Source: CAWAHD01 sp963781785
GTDB lineage: Bacteria; Planctomycetota; Planctomycetia; Isosphaerales; Isosphaeraceae
Direction: 5' to 3'
Length of the DNA: 64,000 bases
Assembly (NCBI GenBank): GCA_963781785.1
Contig: CAWAHD010000005.1
Span: 2,728,001 to 2,792,000, forward strand
A program made the translations under genes and the position numbers. Position 1 is the first letter of the stretch; each line of letters opens with the position of its first letter. The notes under the pieces were generated by a model. It did no database searches. It saw only the letters and a list, made by a program, of their open reading frames with translations, and was not told the origin of the DNA. This document shows, piece by piece, positions 40,355 to 48,392 of the stretch.

Positions 40355-40389
40355 CGCCCAATCGCTGCACGAATAATGGTGGGGGCACA

Positions 40390-41276
40390 GACGCGGCGTA
40401 TCCGAAAATAAAGCGGATGTCGCCCGCATCATCCCACCGATCGAGATACCTGGTCTGGGCGAATTTGGTGTCCCCCCGCATCAGAATCTTGCGGAAGCCG
40501 GCTCGACGGCAAAGTGCGACGGCCTTGTCCAGGAAGATGTCCGCCCGCTCCTGCGAGGGGCGATTGCCGCTCCGGTTGAACAGGAACAACGGTTCAGCCG
40601 TGTTGGCCAGCGAGACCAAGAGCGGATGGTAGCCATATTGGCCGTCGTAGGTGAAATCCATCCCTTCCTTGCACTCGGCATCACTGGGCACGATGCTGCC
40701 ATCGGCCTCGATGACCGCCTCCTCGAAGAACTCGGGCGGCTGAGAAGACCAGACTCGCAGTCGTGACTCATTGAAAATGTCCATAAGGTTCAGGACATCA
40801 GTCTCGAAAAAGCGGCGGCAAAAATCCCCGGCCGTCGTTGGGTCGGGAATCCGCGTGGCCCCGAGTGCGTCGAGATAGACCTCATCATTGCGCCGCAACT
40901 CCAGGTGCTCGATCCGTTCTCCGCCGGCGAGGCTGTTGAAGGCAATGTTCAGGACATGGTCGGATTCGTGGTACGGCCGATGCTGCTTGAGGAGGTGAAG
41001 GTTGCGGTCGATGTCCCTGACCAGTCCAATCTTCTGGGCCAGCAGCAGAATGGCTCCAATTCCGCCGGCACTGAGGCCCCGGACGCGATCGGCATACTCG
41101 TACTGGATATTCGTCGCGGTCATCATAGGCACAGACCGCTCGGGGCCGGGCGAGTTGTCCAGCCGTTTCTTGATTCGCCGTCGACCCTCTTGGAAGATTC
41201 TCTTCTTGCGTGCCACACGCTTTTTTCGGACAGTAGCACTCACTCGAAAGCCTCCTTGTTCTGGAATAGTGATCAT
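40390..41276 (-). pseudogene. IS1380 family transposase, C-terminus removed by the transposon
   Basis: GGIGAILLLAQKIGLVRDID, YHESDHVLNIAFNSLAGGER, DAECKEGMDFTYDGQYGYHP and RKILMRGDTKFAQTRYLDRW are the conserved blocks of IS1380-type DDE transposases. The reading stops matching the family after DIRFIFGYAA, exactly at 40390 where the dual-DDE transposon begins, and the last residues before the stop at 40338 come from the transposon end. About 295 of a normal ~440 aa remain. Confidence 0.9.
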
Positions 41277-41381
41277 GTGATTTCAGCTACATTATTCCAA
41301 AAACCTGCGAGGTTTTCGAGCTTTTTTCCAAAAATCGCTCCAGGCGAACTTTAAATCACGCTTGGTTGGGGACTAGTAATC

Positions 41382-41400
41382 TGTCAATCTTCGATTGACA
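41382..41400. repeat. 19-bp palindrome, left of membrane gene
   Basis: TGTCAATC-TTC-GATTGACA, perfect 8-bp arms. A near-identical palindrome lies at 42136-42154 on the other side of the membrane-protein gene. Could be an operator pair or the ends of a small element. Confidence 0.55.
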
Positions 41401-41548
41401 CGTTGGGGACGTCCGCACGTCCGTCCTTGGGCACGAAATCGAGCTTGGGCGATTGGGCGCGTGTTGAGCGAGAGAGCGCAACCGAGACGGGCTTTGGTGC
41501 CTGGCGTGCCGGCGCGAATGAAAGCGAACACTACGTATACTGTTTCGG

Positions 41549-42040
41549 TTACTGATCGAACCGAACTGAATCTTGCCTTGCCTGGTACCTCGTTGCGATG
41601 ACGATTCCCAGCAGCCCGGCCAGCAGGGCGAACAGGCAGTGCCCAACGACGCTAAAGGCGTCGTAGTTTGCCGCGCCAGGAAGCATCGACGACCAATGGT
41701 TCTCGGGGAAGGCCCAAACGCCATTGCCCATCGACGTCGGGGCGACCTTCTCATGGACGTAGCGCAGCAACCACGTGGTCGGCAGCTTGGCCAGGTTCGG
41801 TTCCGAGAGCCCGAGGAACGCCAGGGCGAAATAGCCCCCGCCGAAGACCACGAATCCCAGCCGTCCGGCACGCCATCGGCCGGAATTATAGACGGCGCCG
41901 AGCGCGGCCACGCCGATGAGCAGGGCCGTGGCCAGCAGCAGGCCACCGGCCCAGTAGTCGTCCGCGTTCCTCAAGGCCGCGATGGCGACCGCCAAGCCGA
42001 GGACCAGCCCCATGAGTCCGAGGATGGTGAAGCGTCGCAT
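41549..42040 (-). CDS. conserved hypothetical membrane protein
   Basis: 163 aa with four predicted membrane segments: ILGLMGLVLGLAVAIAALRN, AGGLLLATALLIGVAALGAV, LGFVVFGGGYFALAFLGLSE and CLFALLAGLLGIVIATRYQA. The start at 42040 follows GGAGGTG. It belongs to the planctomycete-type small membrane proteins beginning MRRFTILGLMG; function unknown. It is intact and flanked by an inverted pair of 19-bp palindromes. Confidence 0.7.
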   Translation of the reverse strand: MRRFTILGLMGLVLGLAVAIAALRNADDYWAGGLLLATALLIGVAALGAVYNSGRWRAGRLGFVVFGGGYFALAFLGLSEPNLAKLPTTWLLRYVHEKVAPTSMGNGVWAFPENHWSSMLPGAANYDAFSVVGHCLFALLAGLLGIVIATRYQARQDSVRFDQ

Positions 42041-42135
42041 AGGTGCACCTCCGGTCGTTCATCATACTCCCTGGCGGACGCAGTCGCCTTGATGGAATAC
42101 GCCAGCGTGGCACTCCTTCGTCATTCCACCAAGCG

Positions 42136-42154
42136 TGTCAGTCGAGGATTGACA
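42136..42154. repeat. 19-bp palindrome, right of membrane gene
   Basis: TGTCAGTC-GAG-GATTGACA, arms with one mismatch. With flanking bases it is the inverted counterpart of 41382-41400 (19 of 21 positions match). It overlaps the end of the small ORF 42138-42356. Confidence 0.55.
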
Positions 42155-42356
42155 AGGTACTAAGACCGATCAGTTTGCCTGCGCGCCGCAGCTCGGAATC
42201 GTTCCAGTCCTGGCCCTGCATCCAGAGCTCACAGAGCGCTGACTTCCAGCGCACGCCGTGAGCTCTCCTGAACGTCAGCAGCCCGGCGGTCACCTCGGGC
42301 GGGACCGGGCAGCACGCGGCGGCATTATCGGGTACGACTTGAACGGTCATTGGCAT
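42138..42356 (-). CDS. small conserved hypothetical protein
   Basis: 72 aa: LLTFRRAHGVRWKSALCELW, GQDWNDSELRRAGKLIGLS. The HG-RWKSAL--LW pattern is that of a very common family of short planctomycete proteins of unknown function. No clear ribosome site. The last codons overlap the palindrome at 42136, so the C-terminus may be altered. Confidence 0.5.
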   Translation of the reverse strand: MPMTVQVVPDNAAACCPVPPEVTAGLLTFRRAHGVRWKSALCELWMQGQDWNDSELRRAGKLIGLSTLSILD

Positions 42357-42430
42357 GGTCCTGTCTTCGCCCCGTCATGGTTACGGGGAGAGTCGCCCTG
42401 GCAAGAAAGCGTACGGGTACGCGCAGGCGC

Positions 42431-42485
42431 GCAAAAAGAAAACCCCGGACACCGTCCACCCTACGCAGGTGGCGATGTCCGGGGT
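42431..42485 (-). terminator. rho-independent terminator
   Basis: 10-bp stem ACCCCGGACA / TGTCCGGGGT (42442-42451 and 42476-42485). Read on the minus strand it is followed by TTTCTTTTTG. It lies 20 bp after the stop of the minus-strand gene 42506-43309 and should end its transcript. Confidence 0.7.
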
Positions 42486-42505
42486 CAGGAACGTGGATCG
42501 ATCGA

Positions 42506-43309
42506 TCACGCCGTCTTCTTGGCGGCGCCCTCTCGCGCGGCGTTGAGCTGCTCCACGACTTTCTTGGTGGTATGGTAGAGGACCTTGAACACGTCAAGGC
42601 GATCGGGCTTGGACTGGTACTGCTTCATGAGCTCCTGGACGAGCGCTTTCGCGTCGCCAGGCGTCATGCGTGCGGCGATCTCCGCGGGAGTGGGAAACCT
42701 GTCGACCGGGATGATCTGCTTGTTCGCGAGGAAATCCTTCAGATCCGCGCCGGACTTCTTCAATTCCTCGGCGCCGAACTTCTGGAGCTTGATCGCGATC
42801 GTGCCGAGCTCGGTGAGCTTGGATTGCAGAGTCTCGTTCTTCTCGCTCGCTTCGATCGACTTCCTGTCAGCATCGGACAGACCCGCGAACTTGGCGGCGC
42901 CCTCTCGTTCGCCATGACTTTCTTGCGATACTCGATCAGCGTCTCGATCTGTCGCGATGCCAGGTGGCCTTGACGCAGGCGGATGACCCACTCGCGAACG
43001 TGCGCTTCGAAGCCTTCCTTGAAGTCGTAGATGTCGAGCTCGTCATCCTTGGACGCGCGGTAGATGGACTTCGCGAGAATGCGGAGAGTCGTCCAGGTGA
43101 TGTTCCCACCGAACCAATCGGGGAAGGCCACGTCCGAAGTGAACGAACGGGGCTCACCCTCGCCGCCCGGCGTGGAGCGATCGAGCATGGTCACCCAGTA
43201 CATGCCGACGAATCTCATTCGGCCGAACCATCGACTCGGGCACGTTGCACGTGCGGAGCGCCGTCTCGCACTTCGCGATGACCTTGGAGCGCTTGTACGC
43301 GCCCCGGGG
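42506..43309 (-). pseudogene. hypothetical protein, N-terminus removed by repeat copy 7, frameshifted
   Basis: Read from the repeat border the frame gives YKRSKVIAKCETALRTCNVP, then in a second frame RFVGMYWVTMLDRSTPGGEG, TSDVAFPDWFGGNITWTTLR and FEAHVREWVIRLRQGHLASR, and after another frame change near 42,915 a helical region (KLTELGTIAIKLQKFGAEEL; QSKPDRLDVFKVLYHTTKKV) to the stop at 42506. No family recognised. The 5' end is missing, and a terminator follows. Confidence 0.55.
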
Positions 43310-43475
43310 GTTGCAGACACCCCACAGTCACCGAAGGGGATGGCCGGAGCTTTGCATGTGGAACCTCTTTACCACCAAGACCTTGCTGGAGCGTGCCGGT
43401 CTAAGGACCGGTGCGCCGGGCATGGCTGCATTTCTCTCTGGCGCATGGGTGTCTGGGACCCTGGGTGTCTGGAAC
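43310..43475 (+). repeat. 150-bp repeat, copy 7, with extra 3' end
   Basis: GTTGCAGACACCCC to TGGGTGTCTGGGAC (43459), then a second TGGGTGTCTGGAAC at 43462-43475. It abuts the truncated minus-strand gene. Confidence 0.9.
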
Positions 43476-43728
43476 CCCTTGTCTCAAAATGACTTAGACC
43501 CGCGGTTCATCGAATTAGGGACGCGACTCGAATCGCTTTTTTCAGACCTGCGTGAGTTCGCAGTCACAGTGCATGCATTCAGCCATAATAGAAATAGAGA
43601 ATGCTTGGTTGCAGTCGTCTGATAAACTCATACACGACGACGGTAAGCTGAAAACTCGTCGGAGTCCGGGGAACCGGCCGGCAGTCGTGTCGAACCGAGA
43701 GCGCCTCTGAGATGATGTCTGACTTCTG

Positions 43729-44058
43729 ATGCGAAAATGGAGGGCAACGTTGGACGAAGGTGTCTTGGTAGTCAGGGGAGAAGAACCGCGATCGGCGTCC
43801 GGCATACGCGATGCGGAGGGACTGGCCCAGGTGATCCGGCAACTAGCGATCGAAGCCCACGAGATCGTGAATTGCCCCAATGCGCGGATCGGCGAGCTGA
43901 TCAAACTTTGTCGACAATTCGAGGAGTTGCTCCGAGAGGCCGGTGGACACTGTTCGCAGCCGGCAGAACTCGAGAACTGGTTGCGGAATGCCTATTTCGC
44001 GATTGAAACGAAGCTGCGCTCCTGTCGAGGGCCAGCCCGGAGGCTGCTCGCTAGCTAA
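43729..44058 (+). CDS. hypothetical protein
   Basis: 109 aa starting MRKWRATLDEGVLVVRGEEP, with an amphipathic helical stretch (GLAQVIRQLAIEAHEIVNCP; GELIKLCRQFEELLREAGGH). Coding character is moderate. It ends 2 bp before the next gene. No family recognised; a shadow ORF cannot be ruled out. Confidence 0.4.
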   Translation: MRKWRATLDEGVLVVRGEEPRSASGIRDAEGLAQVIRQLAIEAHEIVNCPNARIGELIKLCRQFEELLREAGGHCSQPAELENWLRNAYFAIETKLRSCRGPARRLLAS

Positions 44059-44059
44059 G

Positions 44060-45244
44060 ATGTCACACCATTTCGCCGGCGGGATCCGCGCATCGCGCCC
44101 GCTCGACAACGGACGTGGAGAATCGACCATCTCTGCATGGGTGCGGCTCGACTGGCATTGCCTGCTCGTCGTGGCGGCACTGTGGCTTTTTGCGCCCACA
44201 CCCGTGCTGGCGATTGGACCGAGTCCTAAGCCGCTGAACCTGGCACTTATCACTCGCGCTGTGAAGCAGGACCAAGGGGCCTGGGTCGTTGATTATCGGC
44301 TCCAACATACGGGCCAGACCGGAGTGATCGTTACTCCGAACGAGATCGCCGTGAAGGTTCAAGGCTGGGTATCGAACTCGCGGTTAGTCGGTCATGCTGT
44401 ACCGCGCTGGTCGTCGCTAACCGTCGCTCATGGCTTAGAGCTCTCGGCCGTTTGTGAAGTGATCGCGGCGGTCGATGAACGGCACCGATGTCGCGAGCGA
44501 TTGGTGGTGTCAGTCTGGACCGACACGCCGGATCATTCTGCGCATAACCTGGGAAAGAAAGGTCAGGCGCACATGGAAGTCGTCGCGACGTCGATTCCCA
44601 TTGCCGCCGAGCCGATAGATACCCTGCCGTTAAGCTTAGGTCCTGGGGCGACCGTGCAGGTCCGACTCCGGTTCGAGCATCAGCACATTCTGTACGGCGA
44701 TTACGACCCACTCTTAGCCGTCCGCACCATCACGCTGACTCTTGGCTCGGCAACTGTCCGCGATGTTGTGCCCCTCGATCGAGAACAATATCTTGCGCAG
44801 CCGAGATTTGCCTGGTCTGATCCCCCTGACGACCGTCGAGATACCCGGCACGTTGTCTCGGGTCCTGCCAGCTTGCATTTAGAGGCGAATGCCCCCGGCC
44901 ACCAGTTTTACCGCTATGCCGAGCGTCCTGTCCGTTACAACACCAAGATGCGTTTACGGTTCTGGTACCTGATCGCCGCAGGTACCGAGGGTGAATGCCG
45001 CATCCGGATCACACAGATCAAAGACACACCCACGTCATGGCGCATGCTGCACAACGGGCGCTTCGAGGAGTGCCTCAAAACCGTTGGGCGCTGGACCAAG
45101 GTAGAGCGCATCGTGCAGACGGAGTCGGAGGCCACGACCTTGACCCTTGAGTTCAGGATCGTGGGAGAGACCGACATCGGCGAAATGTGGATCGACGATG
45201 TCAGTCTTGAGCCGCTAGGATGTGTGGTACCTGGAGGTCCGTGA
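44060..45244 (+). CDS. secreted hypothetical protein
   Basis: 394 aa. A basic N-region leads to a signal sequence (LDWHCLLVVAALWLFAPTPV then LAIGPSP). The mature part is beta-rich (DYRLQHTGQTGVIVTPNEIA; VQVRLRFEHQHILYGDYDPL) and ends in a jelly-roll-like module (MRLRFWYLIAAGTEGECRIR; FRIVGETDIGEMWIDDVSLE), which resembles carbohydrate-binding-type domains. It is probably an exported envelope protein; ligand unknown. Intact. Confidence 0.7.
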   Translation: MSHHFAGGIRASRPLDNGRGESTISAWVRLDWHCLLVVAALWLFAPTPVLAIGPSPKPLNLALITRAVKQDQGAWVVDYRLQHTGQTGVIVTPNEIAVKVQGWVSNSRLVGHAVPRWSSLTVAHGLELSAVCEVIAAVDERHRCRERLVVSVWTDTPDHSAHNLGKKGQAHMEVVATSIPIAAEPIDTLPLSLGPGATVQVRLRFEHQHILYGDYDPLLAVRTITLTLGSATVRDVVPLDREQYLAQPRFAWSDPPDDRRDTRHVVSGPASLHLEANAPGHQFYRYAERPVRYNTKMRLRFWYLIAAGTEGECRIRITQIKDTPTSWRMLHNGRFEECLKTVGRWTKVERIVQTESEATTLTLEFRIVGETDIGEMWIDDVSLEPLGCVVPGGP

Positions 45245-45374
45245 TATCATGTGCTCGATGCGGCTGCGCACAGCTTGAGAGCCGGATCGTGATTCGGAAC
45301 AACGGCCTCCTGGTCACTTCCGCCGATGGAACCTGCACGGTTGGATCGGCGCGGACCGTACCTTGCCCTCGCCT

Positions 45375-47219
45375 CTATTCCTTTCCGGCGCCCAGGCGGC
45401 TGACTTCGTCCTCACCCGGCAAGCCGAAGGAGAAGAGCACGCCAGTGTACTTCTTGGGAAGGAACGCTTCGTATTCCGTTGGGGTGAACTGGGTGTTGCC
45501 CGTGCCGACGTACACCCGTCCGCGCGATACCGAGGGGCCCGACCAGACGGGCCCGAGAGTGATCTCCTTGAGCAGCTTGCCGGTGGCCGCGTCCAGCGCG
45601 ATCAGCTTGCCGCTGGCGACGGCCGTGAAGTAGACGACGCCGTTGGCGACCGCGATCCCCGACCCGACGGGGTCGCCGACGTCCGTGAAAACGTGCTTCG
45701 GCGGCGGCCCGCCGAGCGACGGCACCTTCGGCCGTTCGTGCCGCCACCGCTCGGTCATCAGGTCGAGGCTCAGGGCCGTCACGCGCCCGCCGGTCACGGG
45801 ACCGTGTTCGCTGATGTGGCGCGGCACGCTGGCGACGCCCCGGGTCTCCTGCGCCGCGAACCAAAGGGCGTCGATGCCATTGGTGAAGATGGTCTCCCCA
45901 TCGGTCGCGCAGCCGGTCTGAAGGCCGCCGATCGGGCTCGGCAGGGCGAGCATTCTGCGGTCTGGCTCCGGCGAGAGCGGATACGACGGCGGGCCGGTAT
46001 ACAGGGGCGTGTGGTCCACAACGCGCCCGTCGCTGGCCCGAAGCACGTAGAACCCGCCGTTCTTGCAGCCCACACCGACCACCTTGGTCGGCTTGCCCTC
46101 CACGGCAATCGTGTAGATTTTGGGCGTGTCGCCGATCGACTGATCCTTGTATCGCCCCTCCTTGGGGTCGTAGGCCCGCATGGCGTTGGTCCAGACGTCG
46201 CCGGGGTTGAGCTGGGTGACCCACCGCTCCTTGCCCTCGCGGACGTCAAGCGCGATGATCGCGCATGACTGGCGCGTGTACATCCGGGGGTCGTCGGCCG
46301 TCGGCCGCCTTGGCGCGGTGTTGACGTCGGTGCCGAAAAAGATCGCGCCCGACCCCGCGTCGAATGAAGGCGTGCACCAGATGGAGCTCGTCGCGGGCCC
46401 GAAATAGAACACGTGGTCGCCGAAGCCGTCCTTGATCGTGATCGGTGGGTCGAGCGGCTCGGGTTTGGGCCCGAGGTCGTACTTCCAGAAGACCCGGCCA
46501 CTCTTGGGCTCGAGCGCAGAGACGACGCCTCGGCCCGTGCAACCCTTGTAGCCCGGGAAGGCGGCGATGACCTGCTCGAGCGTACCCCCGGCAATGATCA
46601 GCTTGCCGTCGGCGATGATCGGCGAAGCGATGGAGAGATAGAGCGGGTGGGCCCCGGGAAACTCCTTGCCTCGCATGCTCAGCTTCCAGCGCTCCTTTCC
46701 GGTCAGCCGCTCGAGCGCGTAGATCCAGCCCTCCGAATCGGCGAAGAACACGGTGTCTTCGGTCACCAGCGCCGAGCCGACGATGCCCCCTTGGGTAGCC
46801 GTTCGCAGGCGCGTGACGCGCGTCGTCTCATCCTTCGGCTCTTTGCTGGGCAGGGCGGGACCTTTCACGAAGAGCGGATTTCGGTAAGACCAGCGAACCT
46901 TGCCGTCAGGCGTCAGCTTGTAGAACGTCGGGTTGGCGGTCGTCGTGCCGAAGTAGACGTAGCCGTTCACGACGATGGGCGTGGCGTGGATGACACCGAT
47001 CTCCTCGCGTGAGCCGGCGACGGGGAACCGCCACTTCTCCTCGAGCTGGCCAGCGTTCTCTCGGCTGAGGGACGTCTCACCCCGGTTGAAGCGGCTCCCG
47101 AGGAAATCGCGGTTGTACGTCGGCCAATCCTTCGCGTCGGCCCGCGCACGAGCCGCGGACGGAGGGAAGGTGGCCACGAAGATGAGGACCAACGTCGTAC
47201 AGCGGAAAGGACCTGTCAT
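45375..47219 (-). CDS. secreted PQQ-binding-like beta-propeller protein
   Basis: About 614 aa, signal peptide MTGPFRCTTLVLIFVATFPP. The mature protein opens DWPTYNRDFLGSRFNRGETS, as in quinoprotein dehydrogenases, with repeated blade motifs (VVNGYVYFGTTTANPTFYKL; DTVFFADSEGWIYALERLTG; IIALDVREGKERWVTQLNPG; KLIALDAATGKLLKEITLGP; GRVYVGTGNTQF). PQQ enzymes of this group oxidise alcohols or sugars in the periplasm. No cytochrome domain or linked cytochrome gene is visible. The start at 47219 gives a clean signal peptide; the frame continues upstream to 47285 without coding character. Confidence 0.85.
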   Translation of the reverse strand: MTGPFRCTTLVLIFVATFPPSAARARADAKDWPTYNRDFLGSRFNRGETSLSRENAGQLEEKWRFPVAGSREEIGVIHATPIVVNGYVYFGTTTANPTFYKLTPDGKVRWSYRNPLFVKGPALPSKEPKDETTRVTRLRTATQGGIVGSALVTEDTVFFADSEGWIYALERLTGKERWKLSMRGKEFPGAHPLYLSIASPIIADGKLIIAGGTLEQVIAAFPGYKGCTGRGVVSALEPKSGRVFWKYDLGPKPEPLDPPITIKDGFGDHVFYFGPATSSIWCTPSFDAGSGAIFFGTDVNTAPRRPTADDPRMYTRQSCAIIALDVREGKERWVTQLNPGDVWTNAMRAYDPKEGRYKDQSIGDTPKIYTIAVEGKPTKVVGVGCKNGGFYVLRASDGRVVDHTPLYTGPPSYPLSPEPDRRMLALPSPIGGLQTGCATDGETIFTNGIDALWFAAQETRGVASVPRHISEHGPVTGGRVTALSLDLMTERWRHERPKVPSLGGPPPKHVFTDVGDPVGSGIAVANGVVYFTAVASGKLIALDAATGKLLKEITLGPVWSGPSVSRGRVYVGTGNTQFTPTEYEAFLPKKYTGVLFSFGLPGEDEVSRLGAGKE

Positions 47220-47882
47220 GGTGGGCTCGATTCGCGACCACGGTGCCACATCGCGGGAAGGCACGTCCGAGGGCCGTGAAGGCAAGGTCGCCGGTCGGGG
47301 GATTCGGTGCCCTGTCAGCGATCCCGCGACGCCGCCATCCGTCGACCCGAGGGTGCTCGTTGTTCGATTGTCCTAGTTCAATAGTACAATCGGGGCAAGG
47401 GATGTCAAGTACTCTGTGCTAACAGCGGAACGCCCGAGCGGCCGGGGACCGTCCGGGAAGGGCTAGTGATAGCCCCGGAGGGCGACCGTTGGTAGCCCAC
47501 GGCTTTCAGCCCTGGGACACCGGAGGCGCGGCGTTGTGCGCATCGGTCCGACGACACCGAAGCATCGAGCACGCGATTTGCGCGCGTCGGTCGATCATAC
47601 CGACGCGCGCAAGGCGACCGTTCGACGCTTCGGGATAAGACGTCACGCCAAGCTTCGAAGGCATACGAAGCTGTGAGCACGTTTGACTGCGCGCCTTTGG
47701 TTTGCGATCATGAATGCGTTGATACTGCTGTTGGACGCCGAGCCCGAGGTATCTTCAGGATGCGCGGGCTCGACCTTCCTTGCACCGCTAGCCCGACGCG
47801 GCTAAGTTCATCGCGCAGGACCCGCCTCCTCAGTTACGAACCATAGTTGAACCGGACAGTGCGACCCGATGGACACCCAGCC
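47220..47882. other. intergenic region with REP-like and hairpin sequences
   Basis: 663 bp without a gene. It includes a GGTAGCCCACGGCTTTCAGC-type sequence near 47,490-47,518, similar to dispersed planctomycete repeats, and the hairpin at 47578-47612. Confidence 0.5.
47578..47612. repeat. perfect 14-bp inverted repeat
   Basis: TTGCGCGCGTCGGT, 7-base loop CGATCAT, then ACCGACGCGCGCAA. No T-tract follows on either strand, so it is more likely a palindromic element or operator than a terminator. Confidence 0.6.
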
Positions 47883-48194
47883 ATGCGACTGCCCCGGATG
47901 ACGATGCGGCGATGGATGGTCACGGTGGCGGTAGTTGCCCTTCTCATCGTGATAGTCCCCCATGTCATACGTGAACTGAGGCGGCGGTACATCATCGGCT
48001 CACCTGCTACGGGAAGACCATTATGGGTGGGCTCACCAGGGATTAGATTCAGAGGGCAGATATCGTTCGACTCGAAGTCGATCGCCGCCGGGGCCGCCCT
48101 AGCCGGGTTCTGGCGCGATCATCCGGCTGTGAACGTGGCCACGGAGCCCACTCCGAGGCGTACCATAAACCCATTTGCTGGCCAGTTGATGTGA
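47883..48194 (+). CDS. small membrane-anchored hypothetical protein
   Basis: 103 aa: MRLPRMTMRRWMVTVAVVAL followed by LIVIVPHVI, a basic start plus one membrane segment. This MRLPRMT-RRWM-VAVVALL start is very common among short planctomycete membrane proteins. The rest (RRRYIIGSPATGRPLWVGSP) has no motif. Start chosen at 47883 to place the anchor at the N-terminus. Confidence 0.5.
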   Translation: MRLPRMTMRRWMVTVAVVALLIVIVPHVIRELRRRYIIGSPATGRPLWVGSPGIRFRGQISFDSKSIAAGAALAGFWRDHPAVNVATEPTPRRTINPFAGQLM

Positions 48195-48257
48195 ATGGGG
48201 GGAGGCTAACACTGCGATCCGGTAGACCCACCTGTTGGCGGCCGGCTGATCCAAAGA

Positions 48258-48392
48258 GTCGCAGACACCCAACAGTCACAAAAGGGGATGGCCGGAGCGT
48301 TGCATCTGAAACCTCTTTACCATCAAGACCTTGCTGGAGCATGCCGATCTAAGCACGGGTGCATTTCTGTCTGGCGCATAGGTGTCTGGAAC
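48258..48392 (+). repeat. 150-bp repeat, copy 8, 3' end split by the IS
   Basis: Starts GTCGCAGACACCCA. Shortened internally, as part of the GGACGGGTGCGCCG block is missing. It ends GGTGTCTGGAAC, whose last 11 bases are the left copy of the IS target duplication; the repeat resumes after the IS at 49921. Confidence 0.85.

Larger units (their letters stand above)
35914..40389 (+). mobile_element. 4.48-kb transposon with ~50-bp imperfect inverted ends
   Basis: Left end TGTCCTCCCAACCAAAATGC... and right end (reverse complement) TGTGCCCCCACCATTATTCG... align over about 50 bp with few gaps, sharing TGC-GCG, ATTGGG and CCGGAG blocks. Both ends start TGT. The right end lies exactly where the IS1380 transposase loses homology, and the left end where the upstream gene stops resembling coding. 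I see no matching target duplication, so flanks may have recombined. It carries four overlapping plus-strand genes. Confidence 0.75.

Noticed and set aside
45363..46268. 301-aa plus-strand ORF
   Set aside because: Antisense of the PQQ-like beta-propeller gene, whose blade motifs are clear.
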